64,000 bases of DNA from Bacillus sp. (in: firmicutes) (GCA_017656295.1 JACDOC010000004.1:1-64000); one strand, 5' to 3'. Shown: positions 51,133 to 61,402, counted from the first letter of the stretch. Notes: generated by a model from the sequence alone, not told the origin. Numbers and translations are program-made.

Positions 51133-52071
51133 ATGAGTAGGATGACATACCCACATTTGTATCGAAAATTTCTACAATTGTTAGAAGCCAATGATCTAGA
51201 AGGTTTGAGATTTCTTCTTTCTTTAATCGATCGTCATTTTCCCGAGCAGAAAGATATTTCGATATCATTGAACGTTTATTTACTTAGCCAAGAAGAGGAC
51301 GATGAAAAAGCATGTGATTTATTAGATGAAGCTTTGCAACATGGAGTGTGGTGGCATCCTTCTACCCTGGACCGTAGTCCTTTTTTTAAACCGCTTCATT
51401 CGTGTAAAAGATTTTCTATCATACGGGAGAAAAATCAGCAACTATTTGAAAAGAATCGTTCATTCGGTATCGCTAAAATTTTGTACGCTGGCGATGAAAC
51501 AAGTTCTAAAGGGATATTTGCTATCCACTGGAGAGGCTCGAATGCTGAAGATTTTTCGACATTTTGGTTAGAACACCACTCGCCGTATCGTTTCGCATTT
51601 CCACAAAGTTCCCAAGTTCATGGAATACGGTCCTTTCATTGGGACGATGAGGTCATCGCTAAGAATGAGTTAAAAGAGTTGTTTCAGCGATTTGTTAATG
51701 ATTCTCGTCTTTCAACAAGAAATATGGTCATTAGTGGAGCTTCCCAAGGTGGGAAACTGGCGATTGAGCAGTTATTAGCTGGTCAAATTTTTAAAGCTCG
51801 TGGGTTTATTGCGGTGATTCCGGCCATCATTCCTCATACGATCGAAACCATAAAAAGACTTTTACAAAATAATAATTGGAAACAGATGAAAGGATGTATA
51901 ATTACCGGAACTGGGGACCCTTTTTATGAAGAAACAATGAAATTAAAGCCTTTATTTGAACAGTATCAATTCCCATGTTTATGGTTGGTAGTGGAAGGGT
52001 TAGGGCATATGATTCCTGAAAATTTCCAAGAATTAATCGAAAAAGCAACGGATTTCATTTTCTCAACATGA
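51133..52071 (+). CDS. alpha/beta hydrolase
   Basis: The protein has 312 residues and AAAGGAGG before its ATG. The first ~110 residues are helical (YPHLYRKFLQLLEANDLEGL) and look like a tetratricopeptide-like or lid-type extension. The hydrolase part has the nucleophile motif SGASQGGKLAIEQLL (Ser204), the acid in TGTGDPFYEETMKLK and the histidine in VEGLGHMIPENF. It resembles predicted esterases of the phospholipase/carboxylesterase group. The substrate is unknown, and neighbours are transcribed separately. Confidence 0.82.
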   Translation: MSRMTYPHLYRKFLQLLEANDLEGLRFLLSLIDRHFPEQKDISISLNVYLLSQEEDDEKACDLLDEALQHGVWWHPSTLDRSPFFKPLHSCKRFSIIREKNQQLFEKNRSFGIAKILYAGDETSSKGIFAIHWRGSNAEDFSTFWLEHHSPYRFAFPQSSQVHGIRSFHWDDEVIAKNELKELFQRFVNDSRLSTRNMVISGASQGGKLAIEQLLAGQIFKARGFIAVIPAIIPHTIETIKRLLQNNNWKQMKGCIITGTGDPFYEETMKLKPLFEQYQFPCLWLVVEGLGHMIPENFQELIEKATDFIFST

Positions 52072-52282
52072 TAAAAATAAAACAACATCCATTTTGCGTT
52101 CACTTACGCGATTCATAAGTTTATGTCTGTGGAAAGTATTTTTATTTAGAAAATATGTTCAATCAAAGCGTCTAAAGGGGAAATATATTGTTAGTAATAA
52201 AATAACGAAACCTATCAAATCAAAAATTCGTCTATTATAAGGAAAGAAATAAATAGACAGCAGTGACTAGGAGGTACATATC

Positions 52283-53176
52283 ATGAAACGATTGATCTCA
52301 AGTATAATGGTTGTTCTAATTTTGTTCACATCTCCCCTTTGGACACTAGCAGATGCAGCCGAAGGTGATGTCATTGTCACGCTTGGTGAAAATTTAACAG
52401 AGCAGCAAAAACAACAAGTATTAAATGAAATGAATCCGCCAGATGAAGCGATGTTTATTACCGTTTCAAACGCAGAAGAACATCAATATTTAGAAGGAGT
52501 GGTTCCAAAAGCCCAAATTGGTACACGGGCGATTTCTTCTTCTATGATTACCATTGGGGCGAAAGGTTCTGGACTATCCGTAGAAACGAATAATATAAAT
52601 TGGGTCACAGAGGAGATGTACACGAATGCGCTCATTACTGCAGGAGTAAAAGATGCAGACATCTACATTACCGCCCCTTTTGAAGTTTCAGGTACAGCTG
52701 CCCTAACCGGTCTAATGAAAGCGTATGAAGTTTCTACTGGACAAAAGATTCCAGAAGAAGTGAAAAAAGTCGTAAACGAAGAAATGGTAACAACAGCTGA
52801 ACTTGGCGAGTCGATTGGAAATGATGAAGCAGTCGCCTTACTTGCTCGTCTCAAAGAAGAAATAGCGGAAAATGCTCCTAAAACCGAAGATGAATTACGT
52901 ACTCTCATTGAACAGGTTGCTAAAGAATTAGGCATTACCCTTACAGAACAAGACATCGAGCGATTACTTGCTCTTCTAGAAAATATGAAAAATGCCAATA
53001 TTAATTGGGACCAAGTCAATGAACAGTTAAGTAAAGCAAAAGAACAACTCTCAACCTTCCTCCAATCAGAAGAAGGAAAAACATTTTTGCAAAACATCAT
53101 AGATATTTTAAAAGAGATTTGGAATGCGATTCTTTCCCTCTTCGCTACAGAACCACAACAACAGCAAGGGACCTAA
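52283..53176 (+). CDS. secreted DUF1002 protein, YpuA-like
   Basis: The protein has 297 residues, with TAGGAGGTAC before the ATG. The signal peptide is MKRLISSIMVVLILFTSPLW, cut near ADAAEG. The DUF1002 core has VIVTLGENLTEQQKQQVLNE, ISSSMITIGAKGSGLSVETN and DADIYITAPFEVSGTAALTG. A Gln/Glu-rich helical region follows, ending in a Gln run. YpuA of Bacillus subtilis belongs to the same family and is in the SigM regulon there; function is unknown. Confidence 0.88.
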   Translation: MKRLISSIMVVLILFTSPLWTLADAAEGDVIVTLGENLTEQQKQQVLNEMNPPDEAMFITVSNAEEHQYLEGVVPKAQIGTRAISSSMITIGAKGSGLSVETNNINWVTEEMYTNALITAGVKDADIYITAPFEVSGTAALTGLMKAYEVSTGQKIPEEVKKVVNEEMVTTAELGESIGNDEAVALLARLKEEIAENAPKTEDELRTLIEQVAKELGITLTEQDIERLLALLENMKNANINWDQVNEQLSKAKEQLSTFLQSEEGKTFLQNIIDILKEIWNAILSLFATEPQQQQGT

Positions 53177-53178
53177 AG

Positions 53179-53215
53179 AAACAAGCTGACTTCGTTTTTG
53201 AAGTCAGCTTGTTTT
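53179..53215. terminator. bidirectional terminator between DUF1002 and ywiC-like genes
   Basis: AAACAAGCTGACTTC and GAAGTCAGCTTGTTTT form a perfect 15-bp stem around GTTTTT. It serves two converging genes. Confidence 0.92.
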
Positions 53216-53226
53216 ATGAGGGCAAC

Positions 53227-53958
53227 CTACACAAATAATGCTATATATATAACCATTATGATGAAAAATATAACTGAGTTTACAATTTCTAAAACTCCAA
53301 TTTTTAGGATAGACAATTTCTTTCCATACATCCATATCGCGCGAACTAGACTTGGGAAAAAAGCTAATGCGATGATTTCTTCACCAAATATCATCCATCC
53401 CACGACAACGACGATATGAAAAGTCCAAGAAACAAACCGATAAATCTCGTTGTTCTTTTCCCGAATCATTGTTTTGACATAAAAGGTACTCCCAACAAAA
53501 AAGAGAACGCTCGCCATAAAGATGACCCAAGCTAGTTCTTCTGGCCAACCGCCTTTCACATAATAACTAGCTAAGCTCCCGATACAAAAAGAGATAATCG
53601 CACTAAAGTCATTCATAAGTGCCCGGTCGTTATTTTGACGAGCAAAATACATATTTATTAGAAAGAAAGGAAGGATAAATAATCCGAAGAAAATGATTTT
53701 CCAGTCATGATATAGGACAATCATAATCATCATAAGAGCGATCAACAAGTATAACATTCCCCACTTAACCCATTTACTCCGGTTCTTGTTCCGTTTTTTC
53801 GAAATCATAAGAAGTGGGTACGACGCTAAATATAAAAAGAGCCAGCCTAAGCCAAGTGGAATGTGCACCCATGACCACCCTCCAGCCATGGCCCCGAGTA
53901 CAAAAGGTATCACGAGCATTGCCCAAGCTCCATGTTGTTTCGGGATAAACGGTTTCAT
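53227..53958 (-). CDS. YwiC-like membrane protein
   Basis: The protein has 243 residues from the ATG at 53958, behind GGAGGGG. It has about eight membrane segments. It starts MKPFIPKQHGAWAMLVIPFV, the hallmark of the YwiC-like family (PKQHGAWAMLxxP), and has LNDFSAIISFCIGSLASYY-type helices. In Bacillus subtilis ywiC lies in the nar region, but its function has not been settled. Similarity to UbiA-type prenyltransferase membranes is weak. It is a single gene here. Confidence 0.85.
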   Translation of the reverse strand: MKPFIPKQHGAWAMLVIPFVLGAMAGGWSWVHIPLGLGWLFLYLASYPLLMISKKRNKNRSKWVKWGMLYLLIALMMIMIVLYHDWKIIFFGLFILPFFLINMYFARQNNDRALMNDFSAIISFCIGSLASYYVKGGWPEELAWVIFMASVLFFVGSTFYVKTMIREKNNEIYRFVSWTFHIVVVVGWMIFGEEIIALAFFPSLVRAIWMYGKKLSILKIGVLEIVNSVIFFIIMVIYIALFV

Positions 53959-54064
53959 TACAACCCCTCCCATAATAACTTATATCTTAATATTAGTATA
54001 ACAAAGACAACGAAAGATATAGGGAGAGATTGTGGAGAATCATTGAATAATTCATGTGTATTAA

Positions 54065-54106
54065 AAAAGAACGAATCCCCCCATCACTTGGGATTCGTCC
54101 TTTTTT
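54065..54106 (-). terminator. terminator of the opuC-type operon
   Basis: ACGAATCCC and GGGATTCGT pair around a loop, with flanking AAAAAAG and CTTTTTT. It overlaps the stop of the binding-protein gene. Confidence 0.85.
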
Positions 54107-55004
54107 AGTTAATTAATCCTTTTTCCTTTAAAAATTGACGTGCCACTTCTCGTGGATCTTCTTGGTCTATATCGACTTTTGCGTTCAGAGAGGTCATGTC
54201 TTCTTCGGAAATTTGACCAGCTAATAAATTTAACACTTCTTCAACTTCTGGGTGAGCATCAAGTACTTCTTTCCGAACAATCGGAACGGCATAATAAGGT
54301 GGGAAAAACCCTTTATCATCTTCAGTTGTTCCTAAATCATACCGTTCAATTCGTCCGTCCGTAGTAAACGCTGGAATAATATCTACATCTCCTTTCTTTA
54401 AAGCTTCATACATAATATTTGGGTCGTAGCTTTTCTTTTCTTTAAAGGAAAATCCGTAAGTTTCGGCTAACGCATCGTAGCCATCCTCTCGTTCATAAAA
54501 TTGATGGGGCGCACCAAAAATTAATTCACTTGCATATTCGGTTAAATCACTATATGTTTTTGCTTCTATTCCTTCTCCTTTTCGATAAGCAAGTGTGTAC
54601 GTATTTTCAAAGCCAAGTGGCTTTAACCAAACGACGTTATATTTTTCTTTGTATCCTTTGCGGACACGTGCTAAAATCTCATCTGCTGATTCGCCGGGTT
54701 GTACGGTTTCTTTTAAAACGGCTTCAAGACCTGTCCCAGTATATTCAACGTATATATCAATATCCCCTTTTTCTAATGCAGGCGTCAAAATCGATACTTC
54801 CCCTAATCCTTCTTTCACTTCCACTGTTAAATCCGTTTTTTCCTTTAATAATTCGGCGATCATATGAGTTAAAATATATTGTTCCGTCCACATTTTACCC
54901 GAGACAACAATTTTGTTATCAGACGTATTGTTACATCCTGTAAGTATTCCTAACAAAAGAGTCAAAATGAGTGCAAAAGAAAGTAATTTTTTCAACACCA
55001 TCAA
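54105..55004 (-). CDS. osmoprotectant-binding lipoprotein, OpuCC-like
   Basis: The protein has 299 residues. The lipoprotein signal is LSFALILTLLLGILTGCNNT with the lipid Cys in LTGC. The mature part is a type II glycine betaine/choline-binding protein: VVSGKMWTEQYILTHMIAEL, VYVEYTGTGLE-type segment (DIYVEYTGTGLEAVL), LKPLGFENTYTLAYRKG and DVDIIPAFTTDGRIERYDL. Its start overlaps the permease stop (ATGA). It should capture betaine, carnitine or a similar compound. Confidence 0.9.
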   Translation of the reverse strand: MMVLKKLLSFALILTLLLGILTGCNNTSDNKIVVSGKMWTEQYILTHMIAELLKEKTDLTVEVKEGLGEVSILTPALEKGDIDIYVEYTGTGLEAVLKETVQPGESADEILARVRKGYKEKYNVVWLKPLGFENTYTLAYRKGEGIEAKTYSDLTEYASELIFGAPHQFYEREDGYDALAETYGFSFKEKKSYDPNIMYEALKKGDVDIIPAFTTDGRIERYDLGTTEDDKGFFPPYYAVPIVRKEVLDAHPEVEEVLNLLAGQISEEDMTSLNAKVDIDQEDPREVARQFLKEKGLIN

Positions 55005-55663
55005 CCTTTCGTTTTTAATCCTTTTGGTGTGGATAAACGTTCGATTAATTTTAAAAAGAAATCAAAGAAAATCGCTAACAACGCAGCTGGAATGGCTCCT
55101 GCTAGCACTAACTGGTTGTTCCAAGTAGATAATCCACGATAAATTAAGTCACCAAGTCCTCCCGCTCCGACAAACGTAGCCAGAGTGGCAATTCCAACCG
55201 TTAAAACAGTAGCTGTCCGAATCCCGGCCATAATAACGGGGAGAGAAAGTGGTATTTCGATTTTCCATAAAATTTGCCGGTTCGTCATTCCCATTCCGCG
55301 ACCAGCTTCAATGACACTCTGGTCTACTCCCTTAATGCCCGTGTATGTATTGCGTAATATTGGAAGTAGGGCATAAATCGTTAAAGCAATAATAGCTGTT
55401 AACGCACCAGTACCGAGTAGTGGCACGATAAATCCAAACAACGCTAAGCTAGGAATGGTTTGAAAAACTGCGGTTACACCAATAACCCATTCCGCCCACT
55501 TCTCGTGACGTGTAATGTAAATGCCAAGAGGGACAGAGAGGATGATGGCAATACTTATCGAAATAAGAGAAAGACAAATATGTTCGATGATTCCCGTTGC
55601 GATTTGTTCTGATCGACTTGAGACAGTCTCAAAAAAAGTGCCGAACACATGATTAATCGTCAT
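55001..55663 (-). CDS. osmoprotectant ABC transporter permease, OpuCB-like
   Basis: The protein has 220 residues and five to six membrane segments. Features are HICLSLISISIAIILSVPLG, AVFQTIPSLALFGFIVPLLG and the ATPase-contact loop EAGRGMGMTNRQILWKIEIP. ATGA overlaps link it to both neighbours. The usual OpuC or OpuB operons have a second permease gene (opuCD), which is absent here, so the channel may be a homodimer or use a permease encoded elsewhere. Confidence 0.9.
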   Translation of the reverse strand: MTINHVFGTFFETVSSRSEQIATGIIEHICLSLISISIAIILSVPLGIYITRHEKWAEWVIGVTAVFQTIPSLALFGFIVPLLGTGALTAIIALTIYALLPILRNTYTGIKGVDQSVIEAGRGMGMTNRQILWKIEIPLSLPVIMAGIRTATVLTVGIATLATFVGAGGLGDLIYRGLSTWNNQLVLAGAIPAALLAIFFDFFLKLIERLSTPKGLKTKG

Positions 55664-56781
55664 ACAAGAACCGCCTCCTCTTCCTGCTGTTGGGAAAATG
55701 CAAGTAACAAGTTCTCTCTCGTGATCATGCCGAGAAAGTGCGTATTCTTTCCAACAGGTGCAATACTTAAATTTTGCATTACCATTGCTTTGGCAGCTTC
55801 GGAAAGAGTGGTATGTGGAGACAATAGGATAGGAAGAGGCTGTGTTAGTGATTCGATTGGGTCCGTACTTGAAAGGTTTGATTGTTCCAGCTTACGTCGA
55901 GATATAATCCCTATAACCTTATCAGATTCATTAACCACAAATACCTCATTAACGGAACGTGTTAGTAGCCATTCCAATACCTCTTTTTTCGTAAAATGAA
56001 CAGGTACAACAATTGGTTCTTCAATAAACGGTTCAATGGTTTTTACTTGTTCTTTTAAACGATGCTCTCCAATAAACGAACGTACAAAATCATTTGCTGG
56101 TTGTGTAATAAGTTCTTCAGGAGTCGTATATTGTTCGATACGTCCTTCTCTCATAACGGCAATTCTATCCGCTAATTTTAACGCTTCATCCATATCGTGC
56201 GTGACGAACACAATCGTTTTTTGGATGGACTGCTGAATTTGTTTTAATTCGTCTTGTAATTGTTCCCGACTAATCGGGTCGAGTGCACTGAAAGGTTCGT
56301 CCATTAAAATGATAGGTGGTTCGGCTGCTAAAGCGCGAACAACACCAACCCGTTGCTGCTGTCCTCCACTTAATTCTAACGGATAGCGATGTTTGAAAAC
56401 ACTGGGATCTAATCCAACTAAATCTAACAATTCATCGACCCGTTTTTCGTATTTTTCTTTTTTCCAACCTTTTAATTTGGGGATAAGAGCGATATTTTCT
56501 CCGACTGTCATATGTGGCAAGAGACCAATTTGTTGAATAACGTAACCAATATTTCGACGTAACTCAACTTCGTCGTGGTATGCTATGTTTTGACCATCTA
56601 TATAGATCGCACCCTCCGTCGGGAGTATAAGCTTATTAATCATTTTCATTGTCGTTGTTTTCCCACAACCACTAGGGCCAATTAGAGCCACAAACTCTCC
56701 TTTTGGAATATGTAAATCAATACCTTTAATCGCTTCAAAACCATCTTCAAACCTTTTTACAACACGTTCAAATTTAATCAA
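55660..56781 (-). CDS. osmoprotectant ABC transporter ATPase with CBS domains, OpuCA-like
   Basis: The protein has 373 residues. I use the TTG at 56781 because AGGTGG lies 5 nt before it and the protein then begins IKFERVVKRFEDGFEAIKGI; a GTG at 56790 is possible. Walker A is LIGPSGCGKTTTMKMINKL, the signature is LSGGQQQRVGVVRALAAEPP and Walker B is IILMDEPFSALDPISREQLQ. Residues ~255-370 are two CBS domains (NEVFVVNESDKVIGIISRRK, and LSIAPVGKNTHFLGMITREN), which in this family gate transport with ionic strength or cyclic di-AMP. Confidence 0.93.
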   Translation of the reverse strand: MIKFERVVKRFEDGFEAIKGIDLHIPKGEFVALIGPSGCGKTTTMKMINKLILPTEGAIYIDGQNIAYHDEVELRRNIGYVIQQIGLLPHMTVGENIALIPKLKGWKKEKYEKRVDELLDLVGLDPSVFKHRYPLELSGGQQQRVGVVRALAAEPPIILMDEPFSALDPISREQLQDELKQIQQSIQKTIVFVTHDMDEALKLADRIAVMREGRIEQYTTPEELITQPANDFVRSFIGEHRLKEQVKTIEPFIEEPIVVPVHFTKKEVLEWLLTRSVNEVFVVNESDKVIGIISRRKLEQSNLSSTDPIESLTQPLPILLSPHTTLSEAAKAMVMQNLSIAPVGKNTHFLGMITRENLLLAFSQQQEEEAVLV

Positions 56782-57025
56782 TAAGACCACCTACTGCTTT
56801 TTACATTCACTTCATTTACTTTCATTTCATCTCTATACCCTTTTTTTTAACAATAAAACCTGTTTAAACAAAAAATAAATAATAGTTTTCTATATAAATA
56901 TCAACCCCTTGTTTTATATTTGTCTGATAAAAAATGGTTATTTATATTTTAGATGGTTTAAGGAAAAACATCCAATGATTTACCTTTAAAAATGGATCTG
57001 TAAAACGATACTGTTGATATTTATC

Positions 57026-57131
57026 CATTTCGCTTGTGGCGGACGCTTTCCGCGGGCAAGGTGCAAGCCGCTTCCCTCGCTACGCTCAAGTATGGGTCTT
57101 GCGGCTTCTTGTTCCCGCTGGAGTCGCCGCC
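57026..57131 (+). repeat. 106-nt GC-rich intergenic repeat, copy 1
   Basis: From CATTTCGCTTGTGGCGG to GGAGTCGCCGCC the segment is much more GC-rich than the surroundings. It has outer arms GGCGG/CCGCC and CGGGCAAG/CTTGTTCCCG and an inner GCAAGCCGC/GCGGCTTCTTG arm, so the RNA or single strand would fold into a long hairpin. The second copy lies at 61626-61731, same orientation, same length, 7 differences. Similar GC-rich interspersed repeats occur between genes in Bacillus and Geobacillus relatives. Confidence 0.9.
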
Positions 57132-57225
57132 GTGTGAACAAGTTGCTAAAAATCAACAATGAAATATTACATAGCCTTAAAAATAAGAAATAAAAAACAG
57201 CTGCAATTTGCGAAGAAATTAGTAA

Positions 57226-57259
57226 AAAAGGTTCAAATCGTTGACGATTTGAACCTTTT
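57226..57259 (-). terminator. terminator of citB
   Basis: AAAAGGTTCAAATCG, loop TTGA and CGATTTGAACCTTTT form a perfect 15-bp stem with A and T flanks. It lies 14 nt behind the citB stop. Confidence 0.92.
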
Positions 57260-57273
57260 AAATTAATAATAGA

Positions 57274-59988
57274 TTAATTTTCTTGTAATTTGTTGCGAAG
57301 TACCATTTGAAGGATACCGCCGTGACGGTAGTAGTCGATTTCTACTTCAGAGTCGAAGCGAACAAGTACTTCGAATTCTTTCTTGTTACCATTTTCGTCT
57401 GTTGCAGTTACTTTCACGATATCGCGTGGTTTTACATTTTCATCAATATGAACGTGAATCACTTCTTTACCTGTTAAACCAAGTGTTTCAGCGTTTTCAC
57501 CTGCTTTAAATTGAAGCGGTAAGACGCCCATTAACACGAGGTTGGAACGGTGAATACGTTCGAAGCTTTCTGCAATCACTGTTTTGATTCCTAATAAATT
57601 CGTACCTTTTGCCGCCCAGTCACGGGAAGATCCCATTCCATAATCTTTACCCGCCAAGACGACAAGATTCGTACCGTTTTCTTTGTACTTCATGCACGCA
57701 TCGTAAATAGACATCACTTCGCCAGTTGGCCAGTAAGTTGTATAGCCACCTTCTGTACCTGGTGCAATTTGGTTACGAATACGGATGTTCGCAAACGTAC
57801 CGCGCATCATCACTTCGTGGTTACCACGACGAGATCCGTACGAGTTGAAGTCACGAATTTCTACACCTTTTTCACGTAAATATTTTCCTGCTGGCGTATC
57901 TTTACCGATCGCACCGGCTGGAGAAATGTGGTCGGTTGTGACAGAATCTCCGAATTTACCAACGACACGTAACCCTGTTAATGGTTTTATTTCGTCAGGA
58001 TTCGCTGATAATCCTTCGAAGAACGGTGGATTTTGAATGTAAGTTGAATTTTCATCCCATTTGTAAAGTGGCTCATTACTTGTTTTAATTGAGTTCCAAC
58101 GTGGATTGTCTTCAAATACGCGTTCGTATTCTTTACGGAATAATTCCGGTGTAACTGTACGTTTCACAACATCTTTAATTTCATCTGTTGTTGGCCAAAT
58201 ATCTTTGAAGTATACGTCGTTACCGTCTTTATCTTTACCGATTGGATCGTTCAATAAATCAATATCAACCGTACCCGCTAATGCATAAGCCACAACTAAC
58301 GGTGGTGATGCTAAGTAGTTCGCTTTTACAAGTGCATGAATACGGCCTTCAAAGTTCCGGTTACCAGAAAGAACAGATGTCACAAGTAAATCGTTTTCGG
58401 CAATGGCTTTTTCGATTTCTTCTTTTAATGGACCGGAGTTACCGATACATGTTGTACAACCATAACCAACGAGGTTGAAACCGATTTGCTCTAAATATGG
58501 TAGTAAGCCAGAATCACGTAAGTAACCAGTAACAACTTTAGAACCTGGTGCTAGTGATGTTTTGACATATTTCGGTACTTGAAGTCCTTTTTCTACCGCT
58601 TTTTTCGCGACTAATCCAGCACCTAGCATAACGTATGGGTTAGAAGTGTTCGTACAGCTAGTAATGGCCGCAATAGCAACCGCACCTGTTTTCATTTTCA
58701 CTTCGTCGCCATCGTTAAATTTTACAACAACTTCTTTATCAAGTTCAGATTTATCTAATCCGAAACCTTGGTTTCCTACTGGTGCGCTAATGGCGTCATG
58801 GAATGCTTTTTTCATTTGAGAAAGCGGAATTAAGTCTTGTGGACGCTTTGGACCAGATAGGTTTGGCTCAATTTCGGATAAGTTGATTTCAACTACATCT
58901 GTGTAAATAGGCTCTTCATTATCAGGAGTGAAGAACATGTCGTTTTCTTTTAAGTATTTTTCTACTAAACGTACGTGCTCTTCAGGACGACCTGTAAGAC
59001 GTAAATAGTCTAAAGATTCATTGTCAACTGGGAAGAATCCACAAGTTGCTCCGTACTCAGGTGCCATGTTTGCTACAGTCGCTCGGTCAGCAAGTGGTAA
59101 CGTTGCTACCCCCGGTCCGAAGAACTCAACGAATTTACCAACTACACCTTTTTGACGAAGTACTTGCGTCACTTTTAACGCTAAATCTGTAGCCGTTGCA
59201 CCGTTTGGAAGTTCCCCTGTTAGTTTGACTCCGATCACTTCAGGAATTGGGAAGTAGGATGGTTGACCAAGCATTCCAGCTTCAGCCTCAATACCACCGA
59301 CACCCCATCCTAGTACACCGATACCGTTAATCATTGTTGTATGGGAGTCTGTACCGACGAGCGTGTCAGGATATGCTTCGAAATCACCCTCAGTTGTTTC
59401 AACGGCATGTACTACATGAGCTAGATATTCTAAGTTTACTTGGTGTACAATTCCTGTTGCTGGTGGAACCGCACGATAGTTTTTGAACGCTTTTTGCGCC
59501 CAGCTTAAGAATTGATAGCGTTCAGCATTGCGCTCGAATTCAAGTTCCATGTTTGCTTCGAGTGCATCTGGAGTACCGTATTTATCAACTTGAACGGAGT
59601 GGTCAATAACGAGATCTACTGGAATTTCTGGATTGATTTTATCTGGGTCTCCTCCCATATCTGCCATTGCTTTACGTAAAGACGCTAAGTCAACGACCGC
59701 CGGAACCCCAGTGAAGTCTTGTAAAATAACGCGAGAAGGTTTAAATGGTACTTCAGCCCCTTTTACTTCTTCAGAACCCCATTTTGCCAAATTTTCCACA
59801 TGTTCTTTTGTAATCACACGTCCGTCCATTTGACGAAGAACAGATTCTAGTAGCACTTTAATGGAATATGGCAAGCGAGAAATTTTGGCCACTCCTGCTT
59901 CTTCTAACGCTTTTAAACGATAGTAGTGATAGCGTTTGCCTTCTAGATCAAATGAAGCACGAGCGTTAAACACATCATTTTTTGCCAT
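57274..59988 (-). CDS. citB: aconitate hydratase (aconitase A)
   Basis: The protein has 904 residues, close to the 909 of Bacillus subtilis CitB, with AGAGGGGGAAG before the ATG. The three iron-sulfur cysteines lie in [20 protein letters not shown] and [20 protein letters not shown]. Other blocks are [40 protein letters not shown] and [20 protein letters not shown]. It converts citrate to isocitrate in the TCA cycle and, in Bacillus, can bind RNA as an iron-responsive regulator when its cluster is lost. The gene stands alone between its terminator and the divergent sspO. Confidence 0.97.
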   Translation of the reverse strand: MAKNDVFNARASFDLEGKRYHYYRLKALEEAGVAKISRLPYSIKVLLESVLRQMDGRVITKEHVENLAKWGSEEVKGAEVPFKPSRVILQDFTGVPAVVDLASLRKAMADMGGDPDKINPEIPVDLVIDHSVQVDKYGTPDALEANMELEFERNAERYQFLSWAQKAFKNYRAVPPATGIVHQVNLEYLAHVVHAVETTEGDFEAYPDTLVGTDSHTTMINGIGVLGWGVGGIEAEAGMLGQPSYFPIPEVIGVKLTGELPNGATATDLALKVTQVLRQKGVVGKFVEFFGPGVATLPLADRATVANMAPEYGATCGFFPVDNESLDYLRLTGRPEEHVRLVEKYLKENDMFFTPDNEEPIYTDVVEINLSEIEPNLSGPKRPQDLIPLSQMKKAFHDAISAPVGNQGFGLDKSELDKEVVVKFNDGDEVKMKTGAVAIAAITSCTNTSNPYVMLGAGLVAKKAVEKGLQVPKYVKTSLAPGSKVVTGYLRDSGLLPYLEQIGFNLVGYGCTTCIGNSGPLKEEIEKAIAENDLLVTSVLSGNRNFEGRIHALVKANYLASPPLVVAYALAGTVDIDLLNDPIGKDKDGNDVYFKDIWPTTDEIKDVVKRTVTPELFRKEYERVFEDNPRWNSIKTSNEPLYKWDENSTYIQNPPFFEGLSANPDEIKPLTGLRVVGKFGDSVTTDHISPAGAIGKDTPAGKYLREKGVEIRDFNSYGSRRGNHEVMMRGTFANIRIRNQIAPGTEGGYTTYWPTGEVMSIYDACMKYKENGTNLVVLAGKDYGMGSSRDWAAKGTNLLGIKTVIAESFERIHRSNLVLMGVLPLQFKAGENAETLGLTGKEVIHVHIDENVKPRDIVKVTATDENGNKKEFEVLVRFDSEVEIDYYRHGGILQMVLRNKLQEN

Positions 59989-60317
59989 CTTACTTCCCCC
60001 TCTATTGAATAATGCTTTCGTGCTGTCCGAAAAGTTTGATTTATCCTAACTTTTCTCACATTTCCATCTTAATACAAGATGTGACATAAGTAAATAACAA
60101 GAAAGTTATTGCATTTGATAAGTTCGGCTTATGGTATATCTCGTATTTTCTCATTTTACTTATAAATACTAATCATCTTGCGGTTTGAAAGGATATTTCT
60201 GTTTCCATACTTCCAGAAGGGCATTATTGCAAAAAAATATTTGCTGTCGAATCATTGGAGCTGTGATTATTTTGAACGAAATTGTCTCAAACTACCCGTA
60301 GTATAGGGGGTGATAAG
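59989..60317. other. divergent citB-sspO regulatory region
   Basis: About 330 nt between the divergent starts of citB and sspO. It must hold the citB promoter and its usual CcpC and CodY type control sites, but I could not assign boxes with confidence. No gene is supported. Confidence 0.55.
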
Positions 60318-60467
60318 ATGGCCAAACGAAAAGCCAATCATATTATCGAAGGGATGAATGCAGCGAAGGCACAAGGAAAAGGGGCTGGTTATAACGAGGA
60401 ATTTGCCAATGAACCGTTAACGGAAGCTCAGCGGCAAAACAATAAAAAGCGAAAGAAAAATCAATAA
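60318..60467 (+). CDS. sspO: small acid-soluble spore protein SspO
   Basis: The protein has 49 residues from the ATG at 60318, with GGGGGTGA 5 nt upstream; the longer frame is not needed. It starts [20 protein letters not shown] followed by [20 protein letters not shown] and a basic end, the SspO signature. In Bacillus subtilis sspO and sspP form a forespore operon beside citB. Here sspP is almost 1 kb further on, with two other genes between. Confidence 0.93.
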   Translation: MAKRKANHIIEGMNAAKAQGKGAGYNEEFANEPLTEAQRQNNKKRKKNQ

Positions 60468-60531
60468 ATGATATTTGAGTGTTATGTTTAAGAGGACTTT
60501 CCTTTTCTCTGATTTTGTTTGACAGTAAAAT

Positions 60532-60564
60532 AGCTTGTAGACTATTTAGACAAGTCTACAAGCT
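60532..60564 (+). terminator. hairpin downstream of sspO
   Basis: AGCTTGTAGACT, a 9-nt loop and AGTCTACAAGCT form a perfect 12-bp stem followed by GTTTGATAAT. It may end the sspO transcript. Confidence 0.75.
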
Positions 60565-60771
60565 GTTTGATAATAAGAAAAGAATTTTCAACTTTCGGGG
60601 GAATCTGGATGTAACAAAGCGTACTGTACATAACCCGAAATCAGATTGAAATGGTAGCGGTTAGTGAAAATTACGGTTTAGAGTTTTTGTTCATTTTTTG
60701 CATAAAATGTATATAAGAAAATAAATGAGTTCGATAAGATTTGTTTAATCATATAAGTGAGGTGCTTTGTT

Positions 60772-60984
60772 ATGAGTATAAAATTCGAAAATCTTCCTAA
60801 ATTCATTCAAATACGGTTAAACAAACTTAAAGAATATCAGGGAAAACCGCTCGAACATCCATTAACAGAGCCAATTGATATCTGGTCTTTAGATGCAAAA
60901 CGACTTTTCCCGGATTCTCCTTCTCTTCAAAAAGATTTTAATGAGATCAAAAAACAAGAACTTTCCAAAAGAAAAAACCTCTAA
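60772..60984 (+). CDS. small hypothetical protein
   Basis: The protein has 70 residues from the ATG at 60772, with GAGGTG 8 nt upstream. It starts MSIKFENLPKFIQIRLNKLK and is hydrophilic with Pro/Glu stretches (GKPLEHPLTEPIDIWSLDAK) and a basic end. There is no signal peptide and no family I know. It lies between sspO and sspP and ends at its own terminator, so it is a separate unit. Confidence 0.6.
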   Translation: MSIKFENLPKFIQIRLNKLKEYQGKPLEHPLTEPIDIWSLDAKRLFPDSPSLQKDFNEIKKQELSKRKNL

Positions 60985-61010
60985 ATGACAAGAATTTAGA
61001 GGTCTTTTAG
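60978..61010 (+). terminator. terminator after the small hypothetical gene
   Basis: CCTCTAAAT, a 7-nt loop and ATTTAGAGG, followed by TCTTTTAGG. The 5' arm covers the stop codon. Confidence 0.75.
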
Positions 61011-61025
61011 GAAATATCCGATGGA

Positions 61026-61286
61026 TTATTGTTCATTATTAACCTCTTCAACGATTTGCTGGAGATCCGAACGGAATTTTTCTAATTGCACTCGTTGATG
61101 CTCACTTGCTACCTCTAATGCATTTTCGATTTGCTGATACGCCTCATTTACTTCTTGTTTTAAATGTTTTAATTGTTGACCATAGCTTGCATCATCTCGA
61201 ACGATCTGGTTAAATACATCTTTTGCTTCCTCATAACCTTGTTGTGCGGCTTGGAATGCTTGTTGTTTATTTTTATGATAAGGCAT
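61026..61286 (-). CDS. small helical hypothetical protein
   Basis: The protein has 86 residues from the ATG at 61286, with GAAGGAG about 10 nt upstream. It is almost all helix and likely coiled coil (KNKQQAFQAAQQGYEEAKDV, KHLKQEVNEAYQQIENALEV, QRVQLEKFRSDLQQIVEEVN). It starts MPYHKNK. I do not know the family. It is divergent from sspP and lies inside the interval that separates sspO from sspP. Confidence 0.6.
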   Translation of the reverse strand: MPYHKNKQQAFQAAQQGYEEAKDVFNQIVRDDASYGQQLKHLKQEVNEAYQQIENALEVASEHQRVQLEKFRSDLQQIVEEVNNEQ

Positions 61287-61402
61287 GATGAATACAGCTC
61301 CTTCATGATGTTCTACCATTAATAGTATGAACAAGAACTGATTGGACTATACCGAATAAGAACTCACTTTTTGTTAACACTATACAAGAGGAGGGATCCA
61401 TT

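Noticed and set aside
53198..53419. 73-residue plus-strand frame
   Set aside because: It overlaps the bidirectional terminator at 53179-53215 and is antisense to the YwiC-like gene.
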